Shown: positions 39,396 through 49,901, counted from the stretch's first letter. The stretch: DNA of 64,000 nt from an uncultured Pseudomonadota bacterium (GCA_903868595.1 CAIPVV010000043.1:123283-187282), one strand, 5' to 3'. Numbers and translations are program-made. The notes: generated by a model from the letters alone, not told the origin.

Positions 39396-42067
39396 AAGTC
39401 GCGCAGCGTCGCGTACAGCGGCGGATGGCGCTGGCACAGCGCCCCGGGCAGCTCGAAGAAGGTTTCCGTGCACACGGCAAAGAACTCGGCGGGGTCCTCG
39501 GCGCCATAGGGATCGATCAGCGTGTCCAGGCCGCGCTCCAGCGTGGCGCAGAGCGCCGCGTACTCCGTCTCCATCACGTCATGCCAGGTGGAGCCCTGCG
39601 CCTCGCCGCGGCGCGAGAGTTCCCCGCCCACTGCGTGATCCAGCAGGTGCGCGAATTCATGCAGCACTACGTTGTAGCCGTCCTGTGCCCCCAGACCCTC
39701 CAGCACGTCCGCCCAGGAGATCAGGATGCGACCCGTGTCCTGCGTCTGGCCCGACAGCAGCTCATCGCCCTCGGTGACGACGCCCGCCTCATCCTCATGG
39801 CGCTGGGGCACCAGGAACTCATCCGGATAGACCAGTACGCTGCGCAGCTCGCGGTAGGCGCCGATGCCGCGGTTCACGACCAGCAGGCTTGCCTGGAAGG
39901 CGATCAGGTTGCGCATCGCTGCGGTGACCAGCAGCCCGCCGCAGCCTTCAAAGCGCACGCGCCGCTGCAGCTGCACGGCCAGCGCCGCGCAGCGCTGGCG
40001 CAGGACCGGCGGCATCTTGCGGTACAGGGGTAGCGTCAGGCGCAGCTGTGCCAGGGCCTCGGCGGGCAGGATCGGCAGCGCGCTCTGTGCCTGGTGGGGC
40101 TTCAGCCGCGGCAGCAGCGTGCGAATCCGCTGCGCGAGGGCATCCGCGTCCTGCGAGGGGCCGTCCTGCGGTTCGTAGCGCAGCGCGATGTAGCGGCGCG
40201 CGACTTCCGATATCGCTCCCTGGAGTTCGGGGAACTCCGCGCCCGCGCGCTGCGCCAGGTCCAGGGGGCCGGCGCCGGCAAGCCCGTGCAGGCCCGCCTT
40301 GCCCAGGGCCTGGCGCAGCTGTTGCCAGGCCTGTCCCAGCGCATCGCCTGCGGGCGGTGCGCGGCGCGTGCGCAGCTGCCACAGCAGAAATGCCATCCAT
40401 GCCGCGCAGCCGCCCGTGAGCAGCAGCGCCAGCTGGCGGTAGTCCGCGTCCGGCAGCCCCAGCTTGTCCAACAGGCCCAGCTGGGCACGCAGGTTGTAGC
40501 CCAGCGCCTTCTCCTGCCACCAGCGGTTGCTGGCGTCCCAGGCCATGCGCATCCCGCCGAAGAACGCGTTGCCGCGCAGGTAGCGCCCCATCATCCCACC
40601 GCTGTCGGGCAGCAGCTCCCGCAGGCCGCGCTGCAGGCGCTCCGGGGATACCACGGCCGTGGGGTCCACGCGTATCCAGCCCCGGCCGTCCAGCCAGATC
40701 TCCGTCCACGCGTGTGCGTCGGACTGGCGGATCGCGTAATAGCCGCCGACGCTATTCCACTCGCCGCCCTGGTAGCCGGTCACCACGCGCGCCGGTATGC
40801 CGGCGGCGCGCATCAGCATCGCGTACGCGGAGGCGTAGTGACCGCAGAAGCCCTTGCGGGTGTTGAAGAGCAGATCGTCGATGGAGTCCAGGTCCAGCAG
40901 GGGAGGCGTGAGCGTGTACTCAAAGCCCTGCGTGCGGAAGTACTCCAGGACCAGCCGTGCGTAGTCGGCCTCGTTGCCGGCCCTGGCGCGCAGTTGCTGC
41001 GCCAGGGCGGTGCTGCGCGGATTGCGGCCCGGTGGCAGGCGCAGGTCCACGCGCCGCGCCAGCGCCGACAGCGGCGCCTGGCTTCGCGTCTGCAGGTAGC
41101 TCTCCGCGTCGTAGCTCACGGGCTGCACGACCGGCTGCGTCGAGAGGAGTTGCTGGTCGAAGGTCAGCAGGACCCGGGGCGAGGGGCTGCGGGCTACCGT
41201 GTCCAGCGCGAACCACCAGTTCTGCTGGGTGGGCTCCAGCATCACGTGGTAGCGCAGGGGCGCGCCGATCATCGTGGTGGGCAGCGCCGCCGCGAACTGA
41301 CCGGCGATGCGCCGCCAGGTGTAGCCGTCGAACTCATGCAGCACCGGGCCGCGCCAGTAGCGCTGCGCGGGCGGCGGTGGGGTGCCCGCGAAGTTCACCC
41401 GGAACGCGATGGCATCGGAGATCGTGAGTTCGGAGATGCTCCCCGGGCTCATCTCCTCGGTGAGGCCGGTACGCGCCTGCTCGTTGGCCGGCATCGCCCA
41501 CAGCGCGCCGGGCAGCCGTGGAAAGAACAGGAAGACGATCAGCGCAAAGGGCAGGGCCAGTAGCAGCGACTTGCCGGCCGCGCGCAGGGCAGCGCCCGCA
41601 GGCAGCGTCGCCGCGCTGCCGCCCAGTGCCGTCAAGGCGGCGCAGGCGAGCCACGTCTGCAGCGCATACAGCGGCAGGCGCGGCAGCGACTGGCGGTCCA
41701 GGCAGGCGGCGGCAAGCAGGAACAGCGCGACGCCGGCGATGATCAGCCCGTCCCGGCGAGCGCGGCTCTCCAGCAGCTTCACGGCCCCCATGACGAGCAG
41801 CAGCGCGCTGCCGGCGGCCAGCCCGTTCAGGGTGCGGAACGCACCGAAGGTGACGAGCGTGAGCGTGAGGGTGATCGCGATGCGCAGCCAGCGCGTCGGC
41901 AGCCTCGTGGCCCGCAGCGCGGCTGCGGCACGCCACAGCAGGGCGAGAAGGGCCACGGCCGTGCACCACAGCGGCGCGCGGTCGACGTGCAGCAGCACGG
42001 CCCCGGCGTAGGCCAACGCCGGTAGCACGAGGGCACGATCGGCCTGCCCCACGGCCGGCAGCCTCAT
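39329..42067 (-). CDS. TgpA-like transglutaminase fused to MtfA-like M90 peptidase
   Basis: One uninterrupted 912-residue reading frame. Residues 1-657 are a TgpA-type protein: about six N-terminal membrane helices, a transglutaminase core with Cys408 in GFCGHYASAYAMLMRAAG, His in DAHAWTEIW and Asp in RVDPTA, one further helix, and a DUF4129-like tail. From about residue 660 the sequence is MtfA-like (peptidase M90): LPLYRKMPPVLRQRC, YPDEFLVP, SWADVLEGL, the zinc site HEFAH at 803-807, and DPAEFFAVCTETFFELP. E. coli MtfA binds the repressor Mlc and is a weak peptidase. The two families are normally separate genes. Start ATG 42067 overlaps the DUF58 stop (ATGA). It ends the moxR-DUF58 operon. 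Confidence 0.9.
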   Translation of the reverse strand: MRLPAVGQADRALVLPALAYAGAVLLHVDRAPLWCTAVALLALLWRAAAALRATRLPTRWLRIAITLTLTLVTFGAFRTLNGLAAGSALLLVMGAVKLLESRARRDGLIIAGVALFLLAAACLDRQSLPRLPLYALQTWLACAALTALGGSAATLPAGAALRAAGKSLLLALPFALIVFLFFPRLPGALWAMPANEQARTGLTEEMSPGSISELTISDAIAFRVNFAGTPPPPAQRYWRGPVLHEFDGYTWRRIAGQFAAALPTTMIGAPLRYHVMLEPTQQNWWFALDTVARSPSPRVLLTFDQQLLSTQPVVQPVSYDAESYLQTRSQAPLSALARRVDLRLPPGRNPRSTALAQQLRARAGNEADYARLVLEYFRTQGFEYTLTPPLLDLDSIDDLLFNTRKGFCGHYASAYAMLMRAAGIPARVVTGYQGGEWNSVGGYYAIRQSDAHAWTEIWLDGRGWIRVDPTAVVSPERLQRGLRELLPDSGGMMGRYLRGNAFFGGMRMAWDASNRWWQEKALGYNLRAQLGLLDKLGLPDADYRQLALLLTGGCAAWMAFLLWQLRTRRAPPAGDALGQAWQQLRQALGKAGLHGLAGAGPLDLAQRAGAEFPELQGAISEVARRYIALRYEPQDGPSQDADALAQRIRTLLPRLKPHQAQSALPILPAEALAQLRLTLPLYRKMPPVLRQRCAALAVQLQRRVRFEGCGGLLVTAAMRNLIAFQASLLVVNRGIGAYRELRSVLVYPDEFLVPQRHEDEAGVVTEGDELLSGQTQDTGRILISWADVLEGLGAQDGYNVVLHEFAHLLDHAVGGELSRRGEAQGSTWHDVMETEYAALCATLERGLDTLIDPYGAEDPAEFFAVCTETFFELPGALCQRHPPLYATLRDFYGVDPALWGDPVEAGAGSLTR

Positions 42068-43065
42068 CGCGGCGCCTGCGCCGGCAGTCCATACAGCGCC
42101 AGTGCGGTGAGGCACTCCCGCAGGTGCTGTGGCCCGGTGTCGGCCGGGTAGTGCTCGCCCGGCAGCTTCAGCGCATAGCGCTCGCCGCGCCGTTCGGCCG
42201 CCAGCACCCATTCACACAGCTGCGAGAGTCGCGCCTCCAGCCCCAGGTTCCCCAATGTGCCGAAGTCGAACTCGTGCTCCTGCCCCGAGTATCCCTGGTA
42301 CTCCTTCACGAGCAGCGGTGCGCCCCGGGCGTAGGCCTTCCAGGCCACCTGCCGCGGCGAGTCGCCGGCGCGGAACGCGCGCAGGCTCGTCAGCTCCTCC
42401 AGGCCGCTGCCTGCACCGTGCTCGCCGGGTATCTCGCCGCGCGCCTGGGGCAGCTCGCGCGAACCGCCGGGCTGTGGATAGACCACGGCCGTCACGTCCA
42501 GGTGCAGCCATACCCACGCCCGGAACAGGCCTGCCGGCGCACGGGTGCGCAGGCTGACGGCGCCCAGCCGCCACAGGCCGCGCGGCCCCGCGGGCCAGCG
42601 CAGCAGGATTTGCGCGGCCCCGCCGGTGCCGCTGGCGCTCGCGCTGGCTACCGTGCGTCCGTTCTCCTGCAGCAGCGCCTCCAGATCGGCGGCCTGCGCC
42701 GCGTGCGGCTGGGAGAGCTGCATCGTGAGCTGCAGGGATTCCCCGACGAAGGCGGGGCTGGCGGTCACCTCCCGCAGCTGCAGCGTCAGGAGGCGGCGAT
42801 GGCACTGGTGCATGCCAACCAGGACGTAGCCGGTGAGCGTGAAGGTGAGCAACAGGGCGAGGCTGTTGTTGTAGTTCAGGCCGGCCCCGAGCATGGCGAG
42901 CAGCAGGGCGCCCAGGCCCAGTCCCGCGCGCGTCGGCACGATGTAGATGCGCCGCGCCGTCAGCACCAGCGGCAGAACGTCCAGCCCCTGTCGCCGGCGT
43001 GCCCAGCGGGAACCGTGGTCCGCAATGAACCGCCGCAGGCGGGAGGTGAGGCTGCCGGCGGCCAC
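42064..43065 (-). CDS. DUF58 domain membrane protein
   Basis: A 333-residue protein from a GTG start two bases after the moxR stop. Two N-terminal hydrophobic helices (about 45-90) anchor it. The DUF58 motif appears as GLEELTSLRAFRAGDSPRQVAWKAYARGAPLLVKEY, written here only as an overall match in about residues 215-255. DUF58 proteins accompany MoxR AAA+ ATPases and transglutaminases in a widespread operon whose function is poorly defined but linked to the envelope. Its stop overlaps the start of the fusion gene. Confidence 0.9.
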   Translation of the reverse strand: MAAGSLTSRLRRFIADHGSRWARRRQGLDVLPLVLTARRIYIVPTRAGLGLGALLLAMLGAGLNYNNSLALLLTFTLTGYVLVGMHQCHRRLLTLQLREVTASPAFVGESLQLTMQLSQPHAAQAADLEALLQENGRTVASASASGTGGAAQILLRWPAGPRGLWRLGAVSLRTRAPAGLFRAWVWLHLDVTAVVYPQPGGSRELPQARGEIPGEHGAGSGLEELTSLRAFRAGDSPRQVAWKAYARGAPLLVKEYQGYSGQEHEFDFGTLGNLGLEARLSQLCEWVLAAERRGERYALKLPGEHYPADTGPQHLRECLTALALYGLPAQAPR

Positions 43066-43067
43066 CG

Positions 43068-44000
43068 TCAGTCGGGTACGGGCACCGCGGCCAGCAGCTC
43101 GCGCACGAGGTCCCGGCCGGCGGCCAGGCCCGGCGTCAGGCCGGGCAGGCCCTGGCGCAGGACCAGGCGGTGGCTGGCCACCGCCGGCAGCACCGCCTGC
43201 ACGTCCTCCGGCAACACGGCGCGGCGCCCCTGCACGAGGGTCCAGGCACGTGCGGCGCGCACCAGGCCCTGGCCGGCGCGGGGCGAGAGGCCCAGCTGCA
43301 GCTGCGGGTTGGCGCGCGTGTGGGCGATCAGGGCCTGCACGTAGTCCAGCAGCGCCGGGGCCACGTGGATGCCGGGCAGGCTGTCCTGCAGGGAGATGAC
43401 GTCGCTGGCCGACAGCACGGGGCGAACCTGTGCCAGGCGGATGCGGCGGTCCGGCTCCAGCAACAGCGTGCGCTCCTGGCTGGCGCCGGGATACCCCAGG
43501 CCCACGCGCATCAGGAAGCGGTCCAACTGCGACTCCGGCAACGCGAAGGTGCCCAGCTGTTCGTGGGGATTCTGCGTGGCCACCACGAAGAAGGGGTCCG
43601 GCAGCGGATGCGTCGTGCCATCGATGCTGACCTGGCGCTCCTCCATCGCCTCCAGCAGCGCACTTTGCGTGCGGGGGCTGGCGCGGTTGACCTCGTCGGC
43701 CACCAGCAGTTGCGTGAACACCGGGCCCGGCCGGAACTCAAAGCGCTGCGTTGTGCGGTCGAACACCGAGACGCCCAGGACGTCCGCGGGCAGCAGGTCG
43801 CTGGTGAACTGCACGCGCTGCCAGGCCAGGCCCAGCACCTGGGCCAGCGCGTGCGCGAGCGTGGTCTTGCCCACGCCTGGCACGTCCTCGATCAGCAGGT
43901 GTCCGCGGGCCAGCAGGCAGGCCAGGCACAGTCGCAGCTCCGCCTGCTTGCCGAGGATGACCTGGTCGAGTGCGTTCAGGGCCTCTGGCAGAGGGTTCAA
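43068..44000 (-). CDS. MoxR family AAA+ ATPase
   Basis: A 310-residue AAA+ protein. Walker A is EDVPGVGKTTLAHALA, Walker B is LLVADEVNRA, and the MoxR signature VVATQNPHEQLGTFALPESQLDRF is present, read as separate motifs across residues 130-165. The start is TTG at 44000, supported by a GAGG about eight bases upstream. MoxR proteins act as chaperone-like ATPases for partner proteins encoded nearby, here DUF58 and the transglutaminase fusion. It begins 21 bases after valS. Confidence 0.92.
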   Translation of the reverse strand: MNPLPEALNALDQVILGKQAELRLCLACLLARGHLLIEDVPGVGKTTLAHALAQVLGLAWQRVQFTSDLLPADVLGVSVFDRTTQRFEFRPGPVFTQLLVADEVNRASPRTQSALLEAMEERQVSIDGTTHPLPDPFFVVATQNPHEQLGTFALPESQLDRFLMRVGLGYPGASQERTLLLEPDRRIRLAQVRPVLSASDVISLQDSLPGIHVAPALLDYVQALIAHTRANPQLQLGLSPRAGQGLVRAARAWTLVQGRRAVLPEDVQAVLPAVASHRLVLRQGLPGLTPGLAAGRDLVRELLAAVPVPD

Positions 44001-44021
44001 TACGGCTACCTCAGGGTGGGA

Positions 44022-46790
44022 CTAGAGCAGACCCTGCACGACCTCGATCTGGCGCGCGAGGCTCTCCGTCACCTTTTCGAACTGCGCGATGCGCTCCCGC
44101 TCCGTGGCCACCACCTCCGGCGGCGCATTGGCCACGAAATTGGCGTTGCCGAGCTTGGCCGTGGCCTTGGCAATCTCCTGGCGGTTCTTCTCCAGGCGCT
44201 TGGTCAGGCGGGTGAGCTCGGCCGCCGGGTCGATGAGACCGGCCATGGGCACCAGTAGGGTCATCTCGCCCACGACGGCCGCGGCGCAGGCCGGCGGCGT
44301 CTCGCCGCTGGCCAGTTCGCGGGGTGCATCAAGGCCGGCCAGGCGCTCGAGGAAGCCGCGGTGACTGGCCAGCAGGGCGCGGTCGGCGGGGCTCGCATTG
44401 CGCACCAGCAGCGGCAGCTTGCGCGCCGGGCTGATGTCCATCTCGCCGCGGATCTGGCGCACGCCCAGGATGAAGCCCTTCATCCACTCCACCTGCTGCT
44501 CGGCGCCCGCGTCGATCGGGTAGTGCTTCGAATCCGGCCACGGGGCCAGCATGATGGAGGGGCCTGCGCAGCCGGCCAGTGGCGCGACCTTCTGCCAGAT
44601 CTCCTCGGTGATGAACGGCATGATCGGGTGCAGGGCGCGCAGCAGTGCCTCCAGCACCGTCAGCAACGTGCGGCGCGTGGCGGCCGCAGCGGCGGCGTCC
44701 TCGCCCTGCAGCACGGGCTTGATGAGTTCCAGATACCAGTCGCAGAACTCATGCCAGGTGAATTCGTACAGCGCCGTGGCGGCGTAGTCGAATCGGTAGT
44801 CGGTGAAGCCCGACTCCACCCGCGCCAGCGCCTGCGCGAGGCGCGAGAGGATCCAGCTATCGACGATGGAGGCGGGCGCCTCGCTGCTCGCGGGTGCGAC
44901 CTCCTTCTCCTCGGTCATCATCAGCGCGAAGCGGGCCGCATTCCACAGCTTGTTGCAGAAGTTGCGATAACCGCCCACGCGCCCCAGGTCAAAGCGGATG
45001 TCGCGGCTCTGCGTGGCGAGCGCCGCGAACGTGAAGCGCAGGGCATCGGTGCCGTGCGACTCGATGCCGGCAGGGAACTGCTTGCGGGTCGCCTTGTCGA
45101 TGGCCGGCGCCAGGTGCGGCTGCATGAGGCCGCTCGTGCGCTTGGCCAGCAGGGCCTCCAGCTGGATGCCGTCGACGATGTCCAGCGGATCCAGCACATT
45201 GCCCTTGGACTTGGACATCTTCTGGCCTTCGCCGTCGCGCACCAGCCCGTGCACGTAGACTTCCCGGAACGGCACGTCGCCCATGAACTTGATGCCGAAC
45301 ATCATCATCCGGGCGACCCAGAAGAAGATGATGTCAAAGCCCGTGACCAGCACGTTGCCCGGGTAGTAGCGATCCAGCTCCGGGGTCTGCTCCGGCCAGC
45401 CCAGGGTGGAGAAGGGCCATAGCGCGGAGGAGAACCAGGTATCCAGCACGTCGGAGTCGCGCCTGAGGACCACGTCGCGGCCGTGCTTGGCGTAAGCGGC
45501 GGCGGCGGCGGCCTCGGCATCCCGGGCGACGAACACGTTGCCGTCCTCGTCGTACCAGGCAGGCACCTGGTGGCCCCACCACAGCTGGCGGCTGATGCAC
45601 CAGTCGCGGATGTTGCGCATCCACTCGAAGTACGTCTTGGACCAGTTCTCGGGCACGAACCGCACGCGGCCGCTCTCCACTGCCTCGATCGCGGGCTGGG
45701 CCAGCGGCTCGATGCGCACGTACCACTGGTCGGTGAGCAGCGGCTCCAGGATCGCGCCGCTGCGGTCGCCGCGCGGCACCATCAGCTTGTGCTTGTCGAT
45801 CCGCTCCAGCAGGCCCTGTGCCTCAAGCTCCGCCAGTACCTGCTCCCGCGCGACGCTGCGGTCCAGCCCCTGCAGGTGCGCGGGTACGATCTCGTTGAGC
45901 TTGGCGTCGGGCGTGAGGATGTTGAGCATCGGCAGCTGGTGGCGCTGGCCGACCTCATAGTCCGTGAAGTCGTGGGCCGGCGTGATCTTCACGCAGCCGG
46001 AGCCGAACTCGCGGTCCACGAAGTCATCCCCGATGATCGGGATGAGGCGGCCGGCGATGGGCAGTCGCACCTGCCTGCCGATCAGGTGCCGGTAGCGCTC
46101 GTCCTCCGGGTGCACGGCGACGGCGCTGTCGCCCAGCAGGGTTTCCGGGCGGGTGGTGGCCACCACCAGGTGCCCGCTGCCATCCTCCAGCGGATAGCGC
46201 AGGTGCCAGAGGCTGCCTTCCTCCTCCGCGGGGAGCACCTCCAGGTCCGACAGGGCGGTCAGCAGTACCGGGTCCCAGTTGACCAGGCGCTTGCCGCGGT
46301 AGATGAGGCCTTCCTCGTAGAGGCGTACGAAGACCTCGGTCACCGAACGCGACAGCGGCTCATCCATCGTGAAGCGTTCGCGCGTCCAGTCCACCGAGGC
46401 GCCCAGGCGGCGCAGCTGCTGGGAAATGGTGCCGCCGGACTGCTCCTTCCACTTCCAGACGCGGGCGATGAACTCCTCGCGCGTCAGGTCGGCGCGGCTC
46501 ATGCCCTGGGCGTTGAGCTGGCGCTCCACGACCATCTGCGTGGCGATGCCGGCGTGGTCGGTTCCCATCTGCCACAGCGTGTCGTTGCCACGCATGCGGT
46601 GGTAGCGGATGAGGGAATCCATGATCGTGTCCTGAAACGCATGCCCCATGTGCAGCGTGCCGGTCACGTTCGGCGGGGGGATCATGATGCAGTAGGCCGG
46701 GCCCTGGCCGGACGGGCGGAAGTAGCCGCGCGCCTCCCAGTCCTGGTAGATCCGCTGCTCGATATCCTGGGGCGTGTAGACCTTATCCAT
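44022..46790 (-). CDS. valS: Valyl-tRNA synthetase
   Basis: A 922-residue class I synthetase. HIGH-type motif in [14 protein letters not shown], the editing (CP1) domain with [18 protein letters not shown], an anticodon-binding domain and a C-terminal coiled coil (about 855-922) occur in order. Length is that of the bacterial enzyme. Its start overlaps the end of holC by eight bases, reproducing the widespread pepA-holC-valS order. Confidence 0.97.
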   Translation of the reverse strand: MDKVYTPQDIEQRIYQDWEARGYFRPSGQGPAYCIMIPPPNVTGTLHMGHAFQDTIMDSLIRYHRMRGNDTLWQMGTDHAGIATQMVVERQLNAQGMSRADLTREEFIARVWKWKEQSGGTISQQLRRLGASVDWTRERFTMDEPLSRSVTEVFVRLYEEGLIYRGKRLVNWDPVLLTALSDLEVLPAEEEGSLWHLRYPLEDGSGHLVVATTRPETLLGDSAVAVHPEDERYRHLIGRQVRLPIAGRLIPIIGDDFVDREFGSGCVKITPAHDFTDYEVGQRHQLPMLNILTPDAKLNEIVPAHLQGLDRSVAREQVLAELEAQGLLERIDKHKLMVPRGDRSGAILEPLLTDQWYVRIEPLAQPAIEAVESGRVRFVPENWSKTYFEWMRNIRDWCISRQLWWGHQVPAWYDEDGNVFVARDAEAAAAAAYAKHGRDVVLRRDSDVLDTWFSSALWPFSTLGWPEQTPELDRYYPGNVLVTGFDIIFFWVARMMMFGIKFMGDVPFREVYVHGLVRDGEGQKMSKSKGNVLDPLDIVDGIQLEALLAKRTSGLMQPHLAPAIDKATRKQFPAGIESHGTDALRFTFAALATQSRDIRFDLGRVGGYRNFCNKLWNAARFALMMTEEKEVAPASSEAPASIVDSWILSRLAQALARVESGFTDYRFDYAATALYEFTWHEFCDWYLELIKPVLQGEDAAAAAATRRTLLTVLEALLRALHPIMPFITEEIWQKVAPLAGCAGPSIMLAPWPDSKHYPIDAGAEQQVEWMKGFILGVRQIRGEMDISPARKLPLLVRNASPADRALLASHRGFLERLAGLDAPRELASGETPPACAAAVVGEMTLLVPMAGLIDPAAELTRLTKRLEKNRQEIAKATAKLGNANFVANAPPEVVATERERIAQFEKVTESLARQIEVVQGLL

Positions 46791-47250
46791 TGCCGATCTG
46801 CGATTCGCTGTCTAGGTTGTGATGGGAGGGGGCCAGGCCACGTTCGCGATACGCGCGGAACCGCTCCCGCCCCTGCTGGCGACGTGCATCGTCGCCATCG
46901 ATGATCTCAATAACACGACCGGCACCCGTGCCGTCCGGCACCGCGTCCCCGCGCAGGTTCACCACGACGTCGAAGGCGCCGCTGGCAGCGGCGGGCAGCG
47001 TGCCGTCGGCGCTGAGCTGCACCGGGGCCTCGCTGCCAGCCGGATCGGCGCCCAGCATCTCGTGCGGCACGAAGGCGCGGTTGCCGAACGTCCACAGCAG
47101 CGCATCGAAGGTGGCCAGCTCCGCCTCGTCCTGGCCGATCACCAGCACCCGCTGGCCGGCCAGGAAACTCTGCTCGATCAGGCGGCAGGCAAGCCTCAGG
47201 CGCGCAGCGTCCGAGGCCTCCTTCAGGACGTAGAAATCGACCTGCATCAT
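46783..47250 (-). CDS. holC: DNA polymerase III chi subunit
   Basis: A 155-residue clamp-loader accessory subunit that links the polymerase III holoenzyme to SSB. The N-terminal [28 protein letters not shown] and [15 protein letters not shown] patterns are typical of HolC. The length and position between pepA and valS agree. The C-terminal extension after residue 130 is more variable. The start may be the second of two adjacent ATGs. Confidence 0.93.
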   Translation of the reverse strand: MMQVDFYVLKEASDAARLRLACRLIEQSFLAGQRVLVIGQDEAELATFDALLWTFGNRAFVPHEMLGADPAGSEAPVQLSADGTLPAAASGAFDVVVNLRGDAVPDGTGAGRVIEIIDGDDARRQQGRERFRAYRERGLAPSHHNLDSESQIGNG

Positions 47251-47269
47251 GGCTGCACGGGGCAGCCCC

Positions 47270-48769
47270 TTAGCCGCCGTGGCCGGAGCGCCGGATCAGG
47301 AAGTCTGCCAGCAATGGCACCGGACGGCCCGTGCCGCTCTTCTGCGCCCCGGAGAGCCAGGCCGTGCCGGCGATGTCCAGATGCGCCCACTTCATGCCCT
47401 GGGTGAATTTGCCCAGGAAGGCCGCCGCGGTGATGGCGCCGCCATCGCGACCGGCCACGTTGGCCATGTCGGCGAAATTGCTCTTGAGCTGCTCGGCATA
47501 GTCCTCGGTGAGCGGCATGTGCCAGGCGCGGTCGTCGGCGCGGTTGCCCGCGTCGGTCAGTTCGCGCGCCAGGTGGTCATCGTTGGACATCAGGCCCGTG
47601 AAATGGTGTCCCAGCGCGATCACGCAGGCGCCGGTGAGCGTCGCGATGTCCACGACCGCGGCAGGCTTGTAGCGGCGCGCGTAGTCCAGCGCGTCGCACA
47701 GGATCAGCCGGCCCTCGGCATCGGTATTGAGGATTTCCACGGACAGTCCCGCGGCGCTGGTGACGATGTCGCCCGGCTTGGTGGCACGTCCGCCAGGCAT
47801 GTTCTCCACGGCCGGGATCAGGCCGACGATGTTCAGCGGCAGTTTGAGCTCGGCGGCGCTCTTCAGCGCTCCGAGTACGCTGGCGGCGCCGCACATGTCG
47901 TACTTCATCTCATCCATCGCCGAAGGGTCCTTCAGCGAGATGCCGCCCGTGTCGAAGGTCACGCCCTTGCCGACCAGCACGACGGGGGCCGCGCCCGCCT
48001 TGGCGCCGCGGTACTCCAGTACGATGAAGCGCGGCGGCTGTGCGCTGCCGGCCGTCACCGACAGCAGGCAGCCCATCTTCTGGCGCTTGATGGCCGCCTC
48101 GTCGAGGATCTTGACCTTGATCGAGCGATATTTCTGGCCCAGCTCCTTGGCCTGGGTCGCCAGATAGCGGGGGGTGCAGACGTTGCCAGGCAGGTTGCCC
48201 AGATCCCGCGCCAGGTTCATGCCACCGGCCACGGCGGAGCCGTGGGCCAGGCCCCGGCGGGCGCTGGCCACGCCCGCCTCGGTCAGCGGGCCCGCCAGCA
48301 CCGTGGCCAGGGCCGCGGGCCGGGGCTTGCGGCCGGACTTCAGGTCGTTGATGCGGTACAGGGCCGAGTGGGTGAGCTCCGCCACCGCGCGCCCGAAATA
48401 GTAATCGTCCAGGTGCAGGCTGGCCGGGCGGTCGATGCCCAGCGCGAGGCTGGTCGAGCGCGTGCGCAGCACCGCCGCGAGGACCGCGGCGACGGCCTTG
48501 CGCCAGGCGCGACGGTCGAAGCTGCGGGCGGCGCCGAGCCCCACGACGACCAGCCGTGTGGCCTTCATGCCCGCCAGGTCCACCAGCAGCTGGGTCTCGC
48601 CCAGCCGGGAGGAGAGGTCCCCGCGGGCCAGAAGCGTCTTCAGGCGCCCGCCCAGCGCCTTGTCCAGGGCCCGGGCGGACGGCGGCAGCTCGCCCGCGTC
48701 GTAGATGCCGACCGCCACGCATTCCGCGCGGACCGTCTCGAGGGGAGCTTGCAGAGTTTCCAGGCGCAT
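47270..48769 (-). CDS. pepA: Leucyl aminopeptidase PepA (M17)
   Basis: A 499-residue cytosolic aminopeptidase. Metal-site motifs are VLVGKGVTFDTGGISLK, NTDAEGRLILCDAL and [15 protein letters not shown] 48769 is preferred over GTG 48790 because a GGAG lies eight bases ahead. E. coli PepA also binds DNA in carAB and cer control; whether this one does is unknown. It begins the pepA-holC-valS operon and diverges from lptG across 56 bases. Confidence 0.96.
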   Translation of the reverse strand: MRLETLQAPLETVRAECVAVGIYDAGELPPSARALDKALGGRLKTLLARGDLSSRLGETQLLVDLAGMKATRLVVVGLGAARSFDRRAWRKAVAAVLAAVLRTRSTSLALGIDRPASLHLDDYYFGRAVAELTHSALYRINDLKSGRKPRPAALATVLAGPLTEAGVASARRGLAHGSAVAGGMNLARDLGNLPGNVCTPRYLATQAKELGQKYRSIKVKILDEAAIKRQKMGCLLSVTAGSAQPPRFIVLEYRGAKAGAAPVVLVGKGVTFDTGGISLKDPSAMDEMKYDMCGAASVLGALKSAAELKLPLNIVGLIPAVENMPGGRATKPGDIVTSAAGLSVEILNTDAEGRLILCDALDYARRYKPAAVVDIATLTGACVIALGHHFTGLMSNDDHLARELTDAGNRADDRAWHMPLTEDYAEQLKSNFADMANVAGRDGGAITAAAFLGKFTQGMKWAHLDIAGTAWLSGAQKSGTGRPVPLLADFLIRRSGHGG

Positions 48770-48825
48770 TAGAGGGTCTCCAGCCTGCACAAACAGGCTA
48801 TGCCAATAGGGTAGAGTTTAGCCGA

Positions 48826-49893
48826 ATGCGCGTCCTGGATCGGTACATCGTTAAGACCCTGCTCGCCGCAGTCACCGTGGTCACCGTGGTGCTGCTGGTG
48901 CTGCTCGGCCTGTTCCTGTTCATTTCCCAGCAGGGGGAGATCGGCACGGGCGGCTATACCAGCTCCAAGGCGCTCTGGTACGTGCTGCTGAACATCCCCG
49001 ACCAGTTGTTCCAGTTCCTGCCCATCAGCGCCATGATCGGCGGGCTGATCGGCCTGGGCGGCCTGGCGCGAGGCAGCGAGCTGACCGTCATGCGCGCCTC
49101 CGGCGTATCGATACGCCGCATCGGCCTCTCCGCCGCGATCGCCGGCCTGGGGCTCTCGCTCCTGGCCCTGTTGGTGAGCGAGTTCGCGGCCCCGACCCTC
49201 GGGCAGCTGGCGCGCGAGCAGAAGGCCCTCGCCAAGTTCGCCAACATCAGCTTTGCCGGACAGGGCGGCGCCTGGGTGCGTGACGGCGACCTGATCCTGA
49301 AGGTCGAGCACCAGTCGGGGGATGGCGCCTTCGGCGGGTTGCTGGTGTTTGATCTCTCGCCCAGCAACACCCTGGTGAGCGTCGGGCGTGCGGCCAGTGC
49401 GCTGGAGCAGCCGCGCTCCGGCTGGGCGCTCAGCGGCTATGCCGAGTCGCAGTTCAGTGACGCGGGAGTCCAGGTCAATCGCGAACCCGTGCGTAGGCTC
49501 GATACGCGCATCAGCGGCGCCTTCCTCGGCGTCGCGACGGCCGATCCTACGCAGATGTCGGTACGTGCCCTGCGCAGCCTGATCACCTACTTGCGCAGCA
49601 ACGGACAGGAGACGCGCGGCTTTGAATTCGCGCTGTGGTCGCGCATCGCCAAGGTGGTGGCCGTGTTTTTCGCCATCTTTCTGGCGCTGCCCTTCGTCTT
49701 CGGATCGGTGCGATCCGGCGGCGCCAGTGCTCGCGCGGCCCAGGGCCTGGTGCTGGGCCTCGCCTATTTCCTGCTGGAGAAGATGGTGGAAAGCGGGACG
49801 CTCGCTTTCGGCCTGAACCCGATCCTGCTGGCCTGGGCGCCGACGATGCTGCTGGCCATCCTCGTCGGCGCGCTGATCCTGCGCCTGCGCTAG
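48826..49893 (+). CDS. lptG: LPS export permease LptG
   Basis: A 355-residue LptF/LptG-family permease with three N-terminal and three C-terminal membrane helices around a periplasmic domain. It looks like LptG rather than LptF: the N-terminus RVLDRYIVKTLLAAV and the segment LIGLGGLARGSELTVMRASGVS match LptG. LptG with LptF and LptB forms the ABC transporter that extracts lipopolysaccharide from the inner membrane. In most Gammaproteobacteria lptF precedes lptG and is divergent to pepA; here lptG itself is divergent to pepA and no lptF is present in the window. Confidence 0.9.
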   Translation: MRVLDRYIVKTLLAAVTVVTVVLLVLLGLFLFISQQGEIGTGGYTSSKALWYVLLNIPDQLFQFLPISAMIGGLIGLGGLARGSELTVMRASGVSIRRIGLSAAIAGLGLSLLALLVSEFAAPTLGQLAREQKALAKFANISFAGQGGAWVRDGDLILKVEHQSGDGAFGGLLVFDLSPSNTLVSVGRAASALEQPRSGWALSGYAESQFSDAGVQVNREPVRRLDTRISGAFLGVATADPTQMSVRALRSLITYLRSNGQETRGFEFALWSRIAKVVAVFFAIFLALPFVFGSVRSGGASARAAQGLVLGLAYFLLEKMVESGTLAFGLNPILLAWAPTMLLAILVGALILRLR

Positions 49894-49901
49894 GAGCCGC
49901 C

